From Thermococcus sp. CX2 (GTDB taxonomy: Archaea > Methanobacteriota_B > Thermococci > Thermococcales > Thermococcaceae), in the NCBI RefSeq assembly GCF_012027555.1, contig NZ_SNUQ01000002.1, positions 248,001 through 312,000 on the forward strand: a stretch of 64,000 bases of DNA, in the 5' to 3' direction. Below the pieces are notes generated by a model, which saw only the letters and a program-made list of their open reading frames with translations, made no database searches and was not told the DNA's origin. A program made the position numbers and the translations under genes. Of the stretch, positions 55,763-62,964 are shown one piece after another; the first letter of the stretch is position 1, and each line of letters opens with the position of its first letter.

Positions 55763-55832
55763 ACCTGTGCCCGTTCCATAGTGAACGGGGTAGGTTTATA
55801 AATTTTTCTCCCGAGTTAGCCATGGTGGGAGC

Positions 55833-56414
55833 ATGAAGCTTTACGAACCCATTACCCTCGCCATGCCACTCGCGAAGTGGATCGGGGACTTCATAAGGGA
55901 GAACGGCCGTCTGCCGAGCGGCGAAGAGGTTAGAGAGGCAATGAAAGAGTTCGGCCTTGAGGAGAGCTGTTTAGACAGGGGGCTTGCCGTTTACAGGAGC
56001 CGCTTTTTAATTGCGCTGGTCTTCGCGAGGAACGAGAATCTCGTCATCGACGTAATCTCCTCCAGCGGAGAGCTGAGCGACGCCCTCGAGGTTATAGCAT
56101 ACCACGACAAGAAGATAGAGGCCTTCGTGGTGGAGATACTGCCGACCAACGACCTCGAATACGAGGGCAACATCGGCATCGAGCCCATAATCATAGACGA
56201 AAAAAGCCTAGAGCCCGAAAGCAGCCCTGTGCTGGGCCACTTCGAGGAGGACAACGAGGGAATGTTTCTCGTCATCGACGGAGAAACCTACGAGCGCTGG
56301 AAGGAGGGAGGAGACGTTACCACCTGCCCAATCTGCGGTGGGGAGCTGGCCTGGAGGGGCGAGAAGGCATACTGCCCGGACTGCGGTTATGGAGTTAAGG
56401 TGGTGAAAAAATGA
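55833..56414 (+). CDS. conserved hypothetical protein with C-terminal zinc ribbon
   Basis: 193 residues. The first 150 form an unrecognised mixed domain (LAMPLAKWIGDFIRENGRLPSGEEVREAMKEFG near the start). The end has a clear zinc ribbon, CPICGGEL then YCPDCGYG. GGTTTATAAATTTT at 55792 is the TATA box. The stop overlaps the aldolase start (ATGA), so the two are coupled. Confidence 0.8.
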   Translation: MKLYEPITLAMPLAKWIGDFIRENGRLPSGEEVREAMKEFGLEESCLDRGLAVYRSRFLIALVFARNENLVIDVISSSGELSDALEVIAYHDKKIEAFVVEILPTNDLEYEGNIGIEPIIIDEKSLEPESSPVLGHFEEDNEGMFLVIDGETYERWKEGGDVTTCPICGGELAWRGEKAYCPDCGYGVKVVKK

Positions 56415-56971
56415 GCCGCACTGTTAAGTCCCAGCTCGTCAAATACTCCCGCCTCGCCCACGAGAGGGGCTTAACGGCCGCCTTTGGAGGTAATTTAAGC
56501 ATAAGACAGGGGAATCTGATCTTTATCAAGGCCACGGGAGCCGTCATGGACGACATGACTAAGGAGCAGGTGGCGGTAATCGACATGAACGGAAAACAGC
56601 TGTCAGCTATTAGACCCTCCTCAGAGTACAGACTCCACCTGGCCATCTACCGCGAGAGGCCGGACGTCAAGGCTATAGCCCACCTCCACCCGCCATATTC
56701 CATAATAGCCGCGACCATGCTTGAGGTGGAACTCCCGATAATAACGCCCGAGGCGGAGCTGTACCTCAGAAGGATACCAATCGCACCGTTCAGACCCGCT
56801 GGGACGGAAGAACTGGCAAAGGTCGTCGTAGAGGTAATGTGCCAGTCAGACGCCGTTCTGATGGAAAAGCACGGCATCGTCACCGTCGGGAGGAGCCTCA
56901 GGGAGGCATTCTACAAGGCCGAACTGGTTGAGGAGAGCGCGAAGCTGTGGTACCTGAGCAGAAAAGTATGA
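56411..56971 (+). CDS. class II aldolase/adducin-family protein (fuculose-phosphate aldolase-like)
   Basis: A 186-residue zinc aldolase. It has GLTAAFGGNLSIRQGN near the start, the metal-binding histidines in AIAHLHPPYS, the acidic TPEAELYL, and a third histidine in LMEKHGIVTVG. Relatives cleave fuculose 1-phosphate or related sugar phosphates; the archaeal substrate is open. Expression is coupled to the zinc-ribbon gene upstream. Confidence 0.9.
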   Translation: MSRTVKSQLVKYSRLAHERGLTAAFGGNLSIRQGNLIFIKATGAVMDDMTKEQVAVIDMNGKQLSAIRPSSEYRLHLAIYRERPDVKAIAHLHPPYSIIAATMLEVELPIITPEAELYLRRIPIAPFRPAGTEELAKVVVEVMCQSDAVLMEKHGIVTVGRSLREAFYKAELVEESAKLWYLSRKV

Positions 56972-57021
56972 GCAACACGAGTTATCAAAACGCAGGAAAT
57001 GAGCGGGAAAAGCAAAAACGC

Positions 57022-57273
57022 TCACTTAACCTGCTCAAGGGCTCCGAGGACCTCCCAGATGATGGTCCTCGTGTGCATGGGCATGTTCGGATCCTCGCTA
57101 ATCTCCTCGAGGATGGCTATGGCATCGGCGGCCCTGACGGCCGGCTCCTTGCTCTCGTCGAGGAGGACCTCTATGGCCTGCTCGGCGGCGCGCCTTATAT
57201 TCCTCGGAACGACAGTGTCCTGGACGACCTGCTCCTTAAGAACCTGAACAATCTGGTGAATCAGCTCGCTCAT
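57022..57273 (-). CDS. UPF0147 family protein
   Basis: An 83-residue all-helical archaeal protein: [18 protein letters not shown], then [21 protein letters not shown] and [21 protein letters not shown]. The family is widespread in archaea, and its function is unknown. GGGGGTGA precedes the ATG. Confidence 0.92.
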   Translation of the reverse strand: MSELIHQIVQVLKEQVVQDTVVPRNIRRAAEQAIEVLLDESKEPAVRAADAIAILEEISEDPNMPMHTRTIIWEVLGALEQVK

Positions 57274-57380
57274 TCTCTCACCCCCTTTTCTAAAGAATTG
57301 TTACTAAAACCTCCTCGCCTTATCTTAAGCTTTCCTAACTAAAAAGCTTTTCGGTCAATGTCGAAACCAAAAGAGGGAAA

Positions 57381-57908
57381 TCAGTACTCGACCCCTCTCC
57401 TCGCGAGGATGCCCTCCTGGTATGGATGCTTTATCTCTCTCATCTCGGTGACGTAGTCAGCGAGCTCAAACAGCTCCTCCGGGCAGTAGCGGCCGGTAAG
57501 AACCAGCTCGGTGTGCGGTGCTTTACTTTTGATGAGCTCCCTAACTTCCTCGACGTCGAGCATACCGAAGCCCAAAGCGACGCAGAGCTCGTCGAGGATA
57601 ACCAAATCCCACTCACCGCTCGAGATGACTTCCTTCGCGCGCTGGAGAGCTTTTTTGGCCGCCTCTATGTCGTCTGGCTCAGGTTTGCCGTGGACGAACT
57701 TCGGCAGGCCGAAGGACTCTATGACCGCGCCGCACTCTGCTATCTTCTTCTGCTCGCCGTAGACTCCGGGAGCCTTCATGAACTGGAGGATTATCACCCT
57801 CCCGCCGGAGCCGAGCATTCTCACCGCAAGACCGAAGGCTGCTGTGGTTTTTCCCTTCCCGTTGCCAGTGTAGATGTGAACCAAGCCGAGCTTGTCTTTC
57901 CAGGACAT
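57381..57908 (-). CDS. cobO: cob(I)alamin adenosyltransferase, CobA/CobO type
   Basis: Adenosylates corrinoids. The 175 residues have the reversed P-loop GNGKGKTTAAFGLAVRMLGSG near the N-terminus, VIILQFMKAPGVYGEQ, WDLVILDELCVALGFGM and VLTGRYCPEELFELADYVTEM. The start is ATG 57908 (MSWKDKLGLVHIYTG) behind GGTGA. No other cobalamin gene is nearby, so it may serve salvage of imported corrinoids. Confidence 0.93.
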   Translation of the reverse strand: MSWKDKLGLVHIYTGNGKGKTTAAFGLAVRMLGSGGRVIILQFMKAPGVYGEQKKIAECGAVIESFGLPKFVHGKPEPDDIEAAKKALQRAKEVISSGEWDLVILDELCVALGFGMLDVEEVRELIKSKAPHTELVLTGRYCPEELFELADYVTEMREIKHPYQEGILARRGVEY

Positions 57909-58047
57909 GGGGTTCACCGATGGATATAATCGCCAGGGTTTTTAGGGGTTTTCTTAATAGCATATCCGTAACCTCGATAAAACCCTCCCAATGACCAAAA
58001 GTAAAGGTTATATATTCCCAGAGGTCATAATCTGTGGGTTCCGTACA

Positions 58048-58164
58048 ATGACGGAGTATTTGAATTACAGCAAGGCTGACACAAGAGCAAGCCCATCGAT
58101 CCTAAGCTCCACGCAAGCGGATAGGACGAAGAGAAAAAGAAAGGGAGTCTTCAAGCTTCTTTAA
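58048..58164 (+). CDS. possible small protein, 38 codons
   Basis: A frame beginning MTEYLNYSKADTRASPSILS and ending in a basic KRKRKGVFKLL. A good TATA-like GGTTATATATTCC lies at about 58005, and nothing else on this strand would use it. There is no ribosome site, and the last 14 bases overlap the end of the DUF302 gene. The region could instead produce a non-coding transcript. Confidence 0.25.
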   Translation: MTEYLNYSKADTRASPSILSSTQADRTKRKRKGVFKLL

Positions 58165-58525
58165 ACCCGATGCTCTTTAGAGTCTCAACGACCTTATTAA
58201 ACGGTTCAGCCAGGACTTCCTCGTCCCAGAACTCCTCTGGGACGCCCATCCTGAGGTGGGTCTTGCCATCCTGCTCGTAAAGGAGCAGGTGACATGGAGC
58301 AATCATTCCAATGTCTTTGTTCCTGTTGTGCAGGTTCCAGAATATCTTCGGGTTGCAGAGGTAAAGGACCTTGTAAGGCGGCATATCGATTCCAAGCTTG
58401 TTCTTAACCACGGCCTGGAAATCCTGCTCTCCGACAATGCCGAAACCGGCCCTGGGTATGGCTTCCCTAATCTTGGCCTCAGCCTCTGCAAAGCTGCCCT
58501 CAAACACCATCTTGGCCTCGATCAT
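58151..58525 (-). CDS. DUF302 family protein
   Basis: 124 residues of the DUF302 fold: FAEAEAKIREAIPRAGFGIVGEQDFQAVVK, then the family core YKVLYLCNPKIFWNLHNRNKDIGMIAPCHLLLYEQDGKTHL. The function is unknown. The start is ATG 58525 (MIEAKMVFEGS) after GGGAGGGTG; the upstream GTG lies in that site. TATA-like CATAAATAAGG lies at about 58547. Confidence 0.9.
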   Translation of the reverse strand: MIEAKMVFEGSFAEAEAKIREAIPRAGFGIVGEQDFQAVVKNKLGIDMPPYKVLYLCNPKIFWNLHNRNKDIGMIAPCHLLLYEQDGKTHLRMGVPEEFWDEEVLAEPFNKVVETLKSIGFKEA

Positions 58526-58634
58526 TTTAGGCACCCTCCCAATGCCTTATTTATGAGATTGGAGGGCGGAGGGATCCAATTGTATGGCCAATTGAGCGAA
58601 TCAATTTGGGGACTAATAAGTTTAAGAACTTTTC

Positions 58635-58656
58635 GTGTAAACCGTTTGGTTTACAC
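58635..58656 (+). promoter_or_regulatory. palindrome upstream of the 153-residue unknown gene
   Basis: Perfect 9-base arms, GTGTAAACC and its complement, flank GTTT. It lies just upstream of the TATA-like ACTTTAAAATG at about 58667. A closely related palindrome follows the gene. Confidence 0.6.
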
Positions 58657-58720
58657 AGAGAGTGAAAACTTTAAAATGAAGAACCATTAATATATTATGA
58701 AGAGTCGGAGGGTTGGCATT

Positions 58721-59182
58721 ATGAAGGAAAGGCAGTTCCAGAGGAGTTCTGGGGCATTTTTCGAATTGAGTGAGGGTTTTGAGCTCGAAGAAGTCCACGA
58801 TGAGGAGCTCAATCTTGACGAGCTTGCCGACATATACTTTTCTCCAATCCTTAATGTGAAGATTGGCGTGAAAAGACTAAAAGTTTTCAAGATCCGCTCC
58901 GAGGATGAGAGGCAAGCGTACCTGATACGGGGCTTTTTGTTCATTTCAAACAAGCTTGTGGATAAAAAGTTCACTTCTGGCGCTTTTGCAGATATCGTAC
59001 TTGTTAGAATCTCCGCAGACGAGGTTTGGGCTTCAGGAACGCTCAACAACCGCCCTGTGACTGTGATGGCGACCGTCGAACCGCAAGACTGGTTCGTTGA
59101 TGCTCTGATGTACGTGGCAAGTGCTTTTCTTAGAGGGTATGGCGAGAAAAACCTGGTAAAGTTCTCCAAGCAGTTCAAGTGA
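58721..59182 (+). CDS. hypothetical protein, 153 residues, bracketed by palindromes
   Basis: Starts MKERQFQRSSGAFFELSEGF at ATG 58721, behind GGAGGG; an upstream ATG at 58697 lacks such a site. An acidic N-terminal part (ELEEVHDEELNLDELADIYF) is followed by a beta-rich domain (SGAFADIVLVRISADEVWASGTLNNRPVTVMATVE) and a C-terminal helix. No family is recognised. A palindrome of the form GTGTAA..CC...GG..TTACAC lies 65 bases upstream and another 8 bases after the stop. Confidence 0.72.
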   Translation: MKERQFQRSSGAFFELSEGFELEEVHDEELNLDELADIYFSPILNVKIGVKRLKVFKIRSEDERQAYLIRGFLFISNKLVDKKFTSGAFADIVLVRISADEVWASGTLNNRPVTVMATVEPQDWFVDALMYVASAFLRGYGEKNLVKFSKQFK

Positions 59183-59189
59183 GAGCGGA

Positions 59190-59212
59190 GTGTAAAACCA
59201 ATTGGGTTACAC
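59190..59212 (+). promoter_or_regulatory. second, imperfect copy of the GTGTAA palindrome
   Basis: GTGTAAAACC, then AATT, then GGGTTACAC. The outer GTGTAA/TTACAC arms and inner CC/GG match the palindrome at 58635. It starts 8 bases after the stop of the unknown gene. Confidence 0.5.
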
Positions 59213-59346
59213 GGACCCGCAGGACTAACTTCGGTGCAGTTTCACAACAGAATTACTTTTGGTATGGACTAATTAACCTAAGCTAAATCAATATCAATCT
59301 CTGGGCGATCCTGAAGTCGGTAGAAAGTGTTTAAGCGTGGCTGAGA

Positions 59347-59550
59347 ATGTTCTTGTGGTATCAAGCTATGGGACCTGACACGGGTAAATACACGTGTATT
59401 TACACGAGTAATGTACAGAAAGGTGCGCCAAAGAAGAACGTAACGGTGACAATTCGAGTTAATTTAGTCGAGTTTGCAAAGAATAACAGGATTAACATGT
59501 CGCGTTTGTTAGAATGGGCTTTGGATGCGTTTTATTCTGGGAGAAGCGTT
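59347..59550 (+). pseudogene. ribbon-helix-helix DNA-binding protein remnant
   Basis: The core at 59431-59541 reads KKNVTVTIRVNLVEFAKNNR then INMSRLLEWALDAFYSG. This is the strand-helix-helix pattern of CopG/antitoxin-type regulators found on archaeal plasmids and viruses. No start codon with a ribosome site lies right before the core: the frame opens at ATG 59347 through a 20-base palindrome. The 3' end runs without a stop into tRNA-His on the opposite strand and closes only at 59658. Both ends look damaged, which suggests a remnant of a mobile element. Confidence 0.4.
59384..59403 (+). promoter_or_regulatory. perfect 20-base palindrome GTAAATACACGTGTATTTAC
   Basis: Every base pairs with its mirror position. 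A second overlapping palindrome, CGTGTA-TT-TACACG, starts within it. It lies just before the ribbon-helix-helix core, where an autorepressor of that family would bind. Confidence 0.6.
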
Positions 59551-59554
59551 GTTC

Positions 59555-59631
59555 TGGGGCCGGGGCCGGGATTTGAACCCGGGCTAGGGGATCCACAGTC
59601 CCCTGTGCTGACCAGGCTACACCACCCCGGC
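59555..59631 (-). tRNA. tRNA-His (GTG)
   Basis: On the minus strand, acceptor GCCGGGG pairs with CCCCGGC, followed by discriminator C and an encoded CCA (59557-59555). The anticodon arm is GGGGA-CTGTGGA-TCCCC with anticodon GTG, and the T arm has GGTTCAAATCC. The base before the 5' end (complement of 59632) is G, supplying the G-1 needed for histidine identity. Confidence 0.96.
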
Positions 59632-59773
59632 CATGTCCAGCTAAACCTTTTGAGTTAGCTTTATAAAGTTTTCGTCGGAATGGGCTGAAAGAGGGAGCTG
59701 AGACCTTTTACATTCCATAACCAAACGCAGAGGAGAGATTGAGAACCACCAAACGAAACCGGGAGGTTTTGAA

Positions 59774-60562
59774 ATGAAAGCCAAGAGGGAAGCGCTCGTA
59801 AGCCTCTTCACAGCCATGAAAGAGGGCAAAGTTGATGAAGACATAATAGACCTCCTCCTGCTCATCAACTCGATAAAGGGAATCTACACCACCTCCTCCT
59901 GCTCCGGCAGGATTGGAATCATCGAGGAGCCAGCTTTGGGAGCCAAACCTCTCTCACGCTGGCTGATAAAGGTCCACAGACTCATAGAATTTGAAGAAGC
60001 AAAAGAAGCCCTGAAAAATGCTAAAGAGGGAATAATCTTCCTCAAGAGCCAGCCGCCCATCTTTCACGTAGTTGCAGAAGACCTCGAGAAGGCCAAGAGG
60101 CTCCACGAACTCGGCCTCGCGAGCGGCTTCAAATACACCACCTTCAAGGTCATCTCGAAGCGCTACCTCGTCGAGATAAACGCCACTGAGTACCTCACCG
60201 CTCCGCTCGGCAGGGACGGGCGGGTTCTGGTTGATGACGAGTACCTTCGCTTCGCGGTGGGGATAGGAAACGACATGCTGAGGAGGAGCAAGGGCAGGCT
60301 CCCAAGACTGGAGGAGAACTTCAGAAAATTGAAAGAGGAACTCGGAAGGGACGAACTCTTCTACGAGCTGGCAAAAGAATATGGAATATGGCTCCCAGAG
60401 GAGTCTAACGAGAGAGGTTCCACTCTGGATTCCCGTACCTTTCCTCCACAAGCCTCTCAGCCAGTTCAAGCTCGTAGTCCGTTAATTGGCCCTCCTCAAG
60501 CTCAAAGGCCTCAAAGAACTTCCCCCTCAGCAACTCGTATGTCTCCCAGCGGTTCAGCTTGA
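59774..60562 (+). CDS. taw3: tRNA wybutosine-synthesis methyltransferase Taw3 (TYW3-like), run-on C-terminus
   Basis: N4-methylates the wyosine intermediate at G37 of tRNA-Phe. The first 210 residues match the family: LLLLINSIKGIYTTSSCSGRIGIIEEP near the start, then LKSQPPIFHVVAEDLEKAKRLHELGLASGFKYT and AVGIGNDMLRRSKGRLPRLEENF. Homologues end at about 200-210 residues. Here the frame continues for about 50 more codons of low-complexity Pro/Ser/Gln sequence, antisense to the lipoate ligase gene. A TAA sits in another frame exactly where the family should end (60406). GGGAGGT precedes the ATG. Confidence 0.9.
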   Translation: MKAKREALVSLFTAMKEGKVDEDIIDLLLLINSIKGIYTTSSCSGRIGIIEEPALGAKPLSRWLIKVHRLIEFEEAKEALKNAKEGIIFLKSQPPIFHVVAEDLEKAKRLHELGLASGFKYTTFKVISKRYLVEINATEYLTAPLGRDGRVLVDDEYLRFAVGIGNDMLRRSKGRLPRLEENFRKLKEELGRDELFYELAKEYGIWLPEESNERGSTLDSRTFPPQASQPVQARSPLIGPPQAQRPQRTSPSATRMSPSGSA

Positions 60563-61154
60563 CCCCCTCGCGCTCCAGTGTGGTTACCCTCTCCCAGATG
60601 CTCGAAACTCCCTTGTCCTGGAGCTTTGCCTTTGAAATCCTCAGAACTCTAGCGAGTACCTCCACCCTCGCCGCGTACATGAAGGTGCCGTGCTGGAGGA
60701 TTACGCCCTTCCTCCTCGTTTGAGCCGAGCCGCTTATCTTCTTCCCGTTTGCTACGATGTCGTTCAAGCCAGAAAAGCCGGCTTTAATGCCGAGTTCCTC
60801 CAGGGCATCGACGAGCGGTCCGGCTAAATAGCGGTAGCTCTCCTCGACGTTCCTCAGGGCAGGATGGTAGTCCTCGCCAACGATTACCGAGTAGGTTATC
60901 TCACCGAACTCGTCATGGAAGACGCTTCCGCCGCCGGTTATTCTCCTCACGACAGGGATTCCTAACTTTCTGGCCTCGCCAAGGTCAACGTCATGCCTGA
61001 CGCTCTGGAAGCGGCCGATTGTTACAGAACTGGGGCTGAAGGCGTAGAGCCTGACCGTGTCGGGAACCTTGCCCTCTATCCTCGCCATTAGAATTGCTTC
61101 GTCTATAGCCATCTGAACCTCGGGCCTAGCAACGATTAGTGGAATGAACCTCAT
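60405..61154 (-). CDS. lplA: lipoate--protein ligase A, N-terminal type
   Basis: Attaches lipoate, or an octanoyl precursor, to carrier proteins such as GcvH. The 249 residues carry the BPL/LplA fold motifs SSVTIGRFQSVRHDVDL, VVRRITGGGSVFHDEFGEI and the substrate-loop NDIVANGKKISGSAQTRRKGVILQHGTF. The separate C-terminal domain of bacterial LplA is absent, as in archaeal two-part enzymes. GGTGAT precedes the ATG. GcvT in this window shows that a lipoyl-dependent glycine cleavage system is likely. Its 3' part overlaps taw3 by 158 bases. Confidence 0.92.
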   Translation of the reverse strand: MRFIPLIVARPEVQMAIDEAILMARIEGKVPDTVRLYAFSPSSVTIGRFQSVRHDVDLGEARKLGIPVVRRITGGGSVFHDEFGEITYSVIVGEDYHPALRNVEESYRYLAGPLVDALEELGIKAGFSGLNDIVANGKKISGSAQTRRKGVILQHGTFMYAARVEVLARVLRISKAKLQDKGVSSIWERVTTLEREGVKLNRWETYELLRGKFFEAFELEEGQLTDYELELAERLVEERYGNPEWNLSR

Positions 61155-61197
61155 ACAATCACCAAGGTTAAAAAGAGAGACGAGTTTTTAAGCCCAG

Positions 61198-61252
61198 CGA
61201 TGATGACGCCCAAGCCCTCCTGAGGGGTGATGAGAGCGGTCACCACTGAGCA
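61198..61252 (+). ncRNA. C/D box sRNA
   Basis: All four boxes are canonical: C ATGATGA (61200-61206), D' CTGA (61220-61223), C' GTGATGA (61227-61233) and D CTGA (61246-61249). Guides are 13 bases (CGCCCAAGCCCTC) and 12 bases (GAGCGGTCACCA), typical archaeal sizes, and would direct 2'-O-methylation by the N+5 rule. The targets, GAGGGCTTGGGCG and TGGTGACCGCTC, are probably in rRNA or tRNA but were not located. AGGTTAAAAAG at about 61166 could be the TATA box. It is divergent from the ligase gene. Confidence 0.88.
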
Positions 61253-61853
61253 AACTTTGCTAGCGCAAAGTTTGATCAAAAGTCTCTTTCTCTTTTAACT
61301 GGCCCGAAAATTGGAGCGTGCACTTTAAAAACAGCTATTTAACATGAGTTTAACTTTAAAGCAGCTAGTTACGCAGTTTCACGTTTTATTCTGGCGTCCT
61401 TCGGACGCCTTGTCGAGAGTGAAACCTTATAAGATGGCAATTAAAGCTGTAAACCCTTCTAAGAAAAAAGTGAATAAAACAGGACATACGAACTTTGGTG
61501 AAACTAAGCAGGTAAAGCTTGGGGGTGTGGGGGCGTTAGCCCCCCTAACAACCTTTGCTTGCGCAAAGCTTGACCAAAGGGTTCAGTCTCTAAGATTGTC
61601 AAAGTTCGTAGTGCACCCTTCAATAATCCTGCCTTTAAAAAGCGATTTTCTGATTAATCTTGGCTTTTAAGAGAGTTCGCTTTCTTTTGACGCTCGAAGG
61701 GCGTCGTACTTTGAGGGACTCGATAGAAAATCCGGGCTGTTTGATGCTGAAATCACCATAAATCAACCGTTTTAATAGGTGCACGGACTCAGAAGAAAAA
61801 ACTAAAAAGGAGTCAAAATTTTCCGCCAGCGCTTGCGCAAGCAAGGGCTGCTG
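61250..61853 (+). repeat. hairpin-rich non-coding region with dispersed repeat copy B
   Basis: Bases 61551-61853 correspond to copy A at 25319-25671 and share its ordered landmarks, ending TTTCCGCCAGCGCTTGCGCAAGC. The left part holds further hairpins: AAACTTTGC/GCAAAGTTT at 61252, GGCGTCC/GGACGCC at 61393, and GGGGGC/GCCCCC at 61529. Frames of 108 codons (plus) and 69 codons (minus) exist, but both span the hairpins and lack ribosome sites, so I do not call genes. The whole is AT-richer than the flanks. Confidence 0.6.
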
Positions 61854-61899
61854 GTCAGGGGCCGATTAGCTCATCACACCTCAGTTACCTACCCTCACA

Positions 61900-62376
61900 T
61901 CATCCCAGGCCGAGCATTTCCCTTATCTCGAGCGGGATGAGGCCTATCTTCGGGAAGACGAGTAAAGCTTTGTCCTCGACAGCATAGGCTGGAACGCAGG
62001 GAATTAGCCCGTAGGGGGTCGGATAATCCGGATCAGGGGCCCAGTTGTTGTCGCCCCATGTCACGAAGCAGAGCTCCTCTTTACCGCCCAGCTTAACGGT
62101 TTTTATCTCCCTGACGCGGTGGATTATCGGGTACTCGTAACCCGGGCGCTTGTAGACGATAACGTCGCCAACTTTAATCTCGTCCGCGTTGTTCTCGTCA
62201 ATTCCTTTGAGAAGAACCACATCACCTCGGTAGAAAACAGGCTCCATGGAGCCGCTCACGACTATGACCAGGGGCGATTCGGTGTGAAGGATGACTTTGA
62301 GGCCAAACTGGAGAGCAAAAACGGCTATGAGCGCGATTAAAATCCACGCTACATCCTTTTTCCATGACTCTTCCAT
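61900..62376 (-). CDS. signal peptidase I, archaeal S26B type
   Basis: A membrane peptidase that removes signal peptides outside the cytoplasm. 158 residues: a transmembrane segment at about 10-30, the nucleophile in VVSGSMEPVFYRGDVVLL, and the histidine of YPIIHRV replacing the bacterial lysine, followed by FVTWGDNN. The start is ATG 62376 (MEESWKKDVAW) behind GAGGCG. It overlaps the DUF531 gene upstream by 28 bases, so the two form an operon. Confidence 0.93.
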   Translation of the reverse strand: MEESWKKDVAWILIALIAVFALQFGLKVILHTESPLVIVVSGSMEPVFYRGDVVLLKGIDENNADEIKVGDVIVYKRPGYEYPIIHRVREIKTVKLGGKEELCFVTWGDNNWAPDPDYPTPYGLIPCVPAYAVEDKALLVFPKIGLIPLEIREMLGLG

Positions 62377-62900
62377 TTTAACGCCTCCATCAGAGTGCTT
62401 ATTCTCGCGGGTATGGCACCTATGGCAGTGCACGTTTCAAGGCTGACCCTCTTTTCCGTTATGTCCATATGATACCGGGCCATCTTAAAGATTTCCTTCG
62501 GTAAACCATGTCTGCCGAGGCCTATCAGGAGCAGAAAGCTCTCCCCTCTCAAAGCCCTCTCGGCTAGTTCAAGAGGAGTAATCTCTTTCTCCTCGCTCGG
62601 CTTCCTGGTAGTAGCGACCAGTGTACCGAACTGAGGTGGAAAGCCCCGCTTGGGGAAGTCGAGGAGGTGGAAACGGTTCTTCTCGGCCAGCTCTATGAGG
62701 TATTTCCCGCCCTCGCCTATTGTGGTATGACCGGCTATCTCCCCGGCCACATCTATGGGGCGGCCCTCGAGCGGAAAGCCCACTAGAGCCAGGTGAAAAC
62801 CGTAGGCGTAAGCTATGGGCCCGGCGCGGGCTATGGCCCTAAGATGGGCCTCATGAAGCTTTTTGCGGTCGTAAGTGTTGTACAATCCAACCGTCAGCAT
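62349..62900 (-). CDS. DUF531 family protein
   Basis: 183 residues: TVGLYNTYDRKKLHEAHLRAIARAG at the start, then VAGEIAGHTTIGEGGKYLIELAEKNRFHLLDFPKRGFPPQFG, a glycine-rich LLIGLGRHGLPKEIF and a C-terminal VSLETCTAIGAIPARI. The knotted-looking C-terminus suggests a SPOUT-type RNA methyltransferase fold, but the activity is unknown. The same operon continues into signal peptidase. Confidence 0.85.
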   Translation of the reverse strand: MLTVGLYNTYDRKKLHEAHLRAIARAGPIAYAYGFHLALVGFPLEGRPIDVAGEIAGHTTIGEGGKYLIELAEKNRFHLLDFPKRGFPPQFGTLVATTRKPSEEKEITPLELAERALRGESFLLLIGLGRHGLPKEIFKMARYHMDITEKRVSLETCTAIGAIPARISTLMEALKWKSHGKRM

Positions 62901-62964
62901 CGTCTCTCAGGGGGAGATGAATAACAAAAGTTTATAAGGATTTGGAATAGACTAAAAGGTTAGT

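Noticed and set aside
59640-59773. CTGA pairs after tRNA-His as a C/D box sRNA
   Set aside because: Two CTGA strings occur 14 bases apart, but no box C or C' sequence accompanies them.
61344-61670. A 108-codon plus-strand frame in the hairpin-rich region
   Set aside because: It spans two strong hairpins and the start of the repeat, has no ribosome site, and reads as low-similarity sequence. The minus-strand 69-codon frame at 61635-61844 has the same problems.
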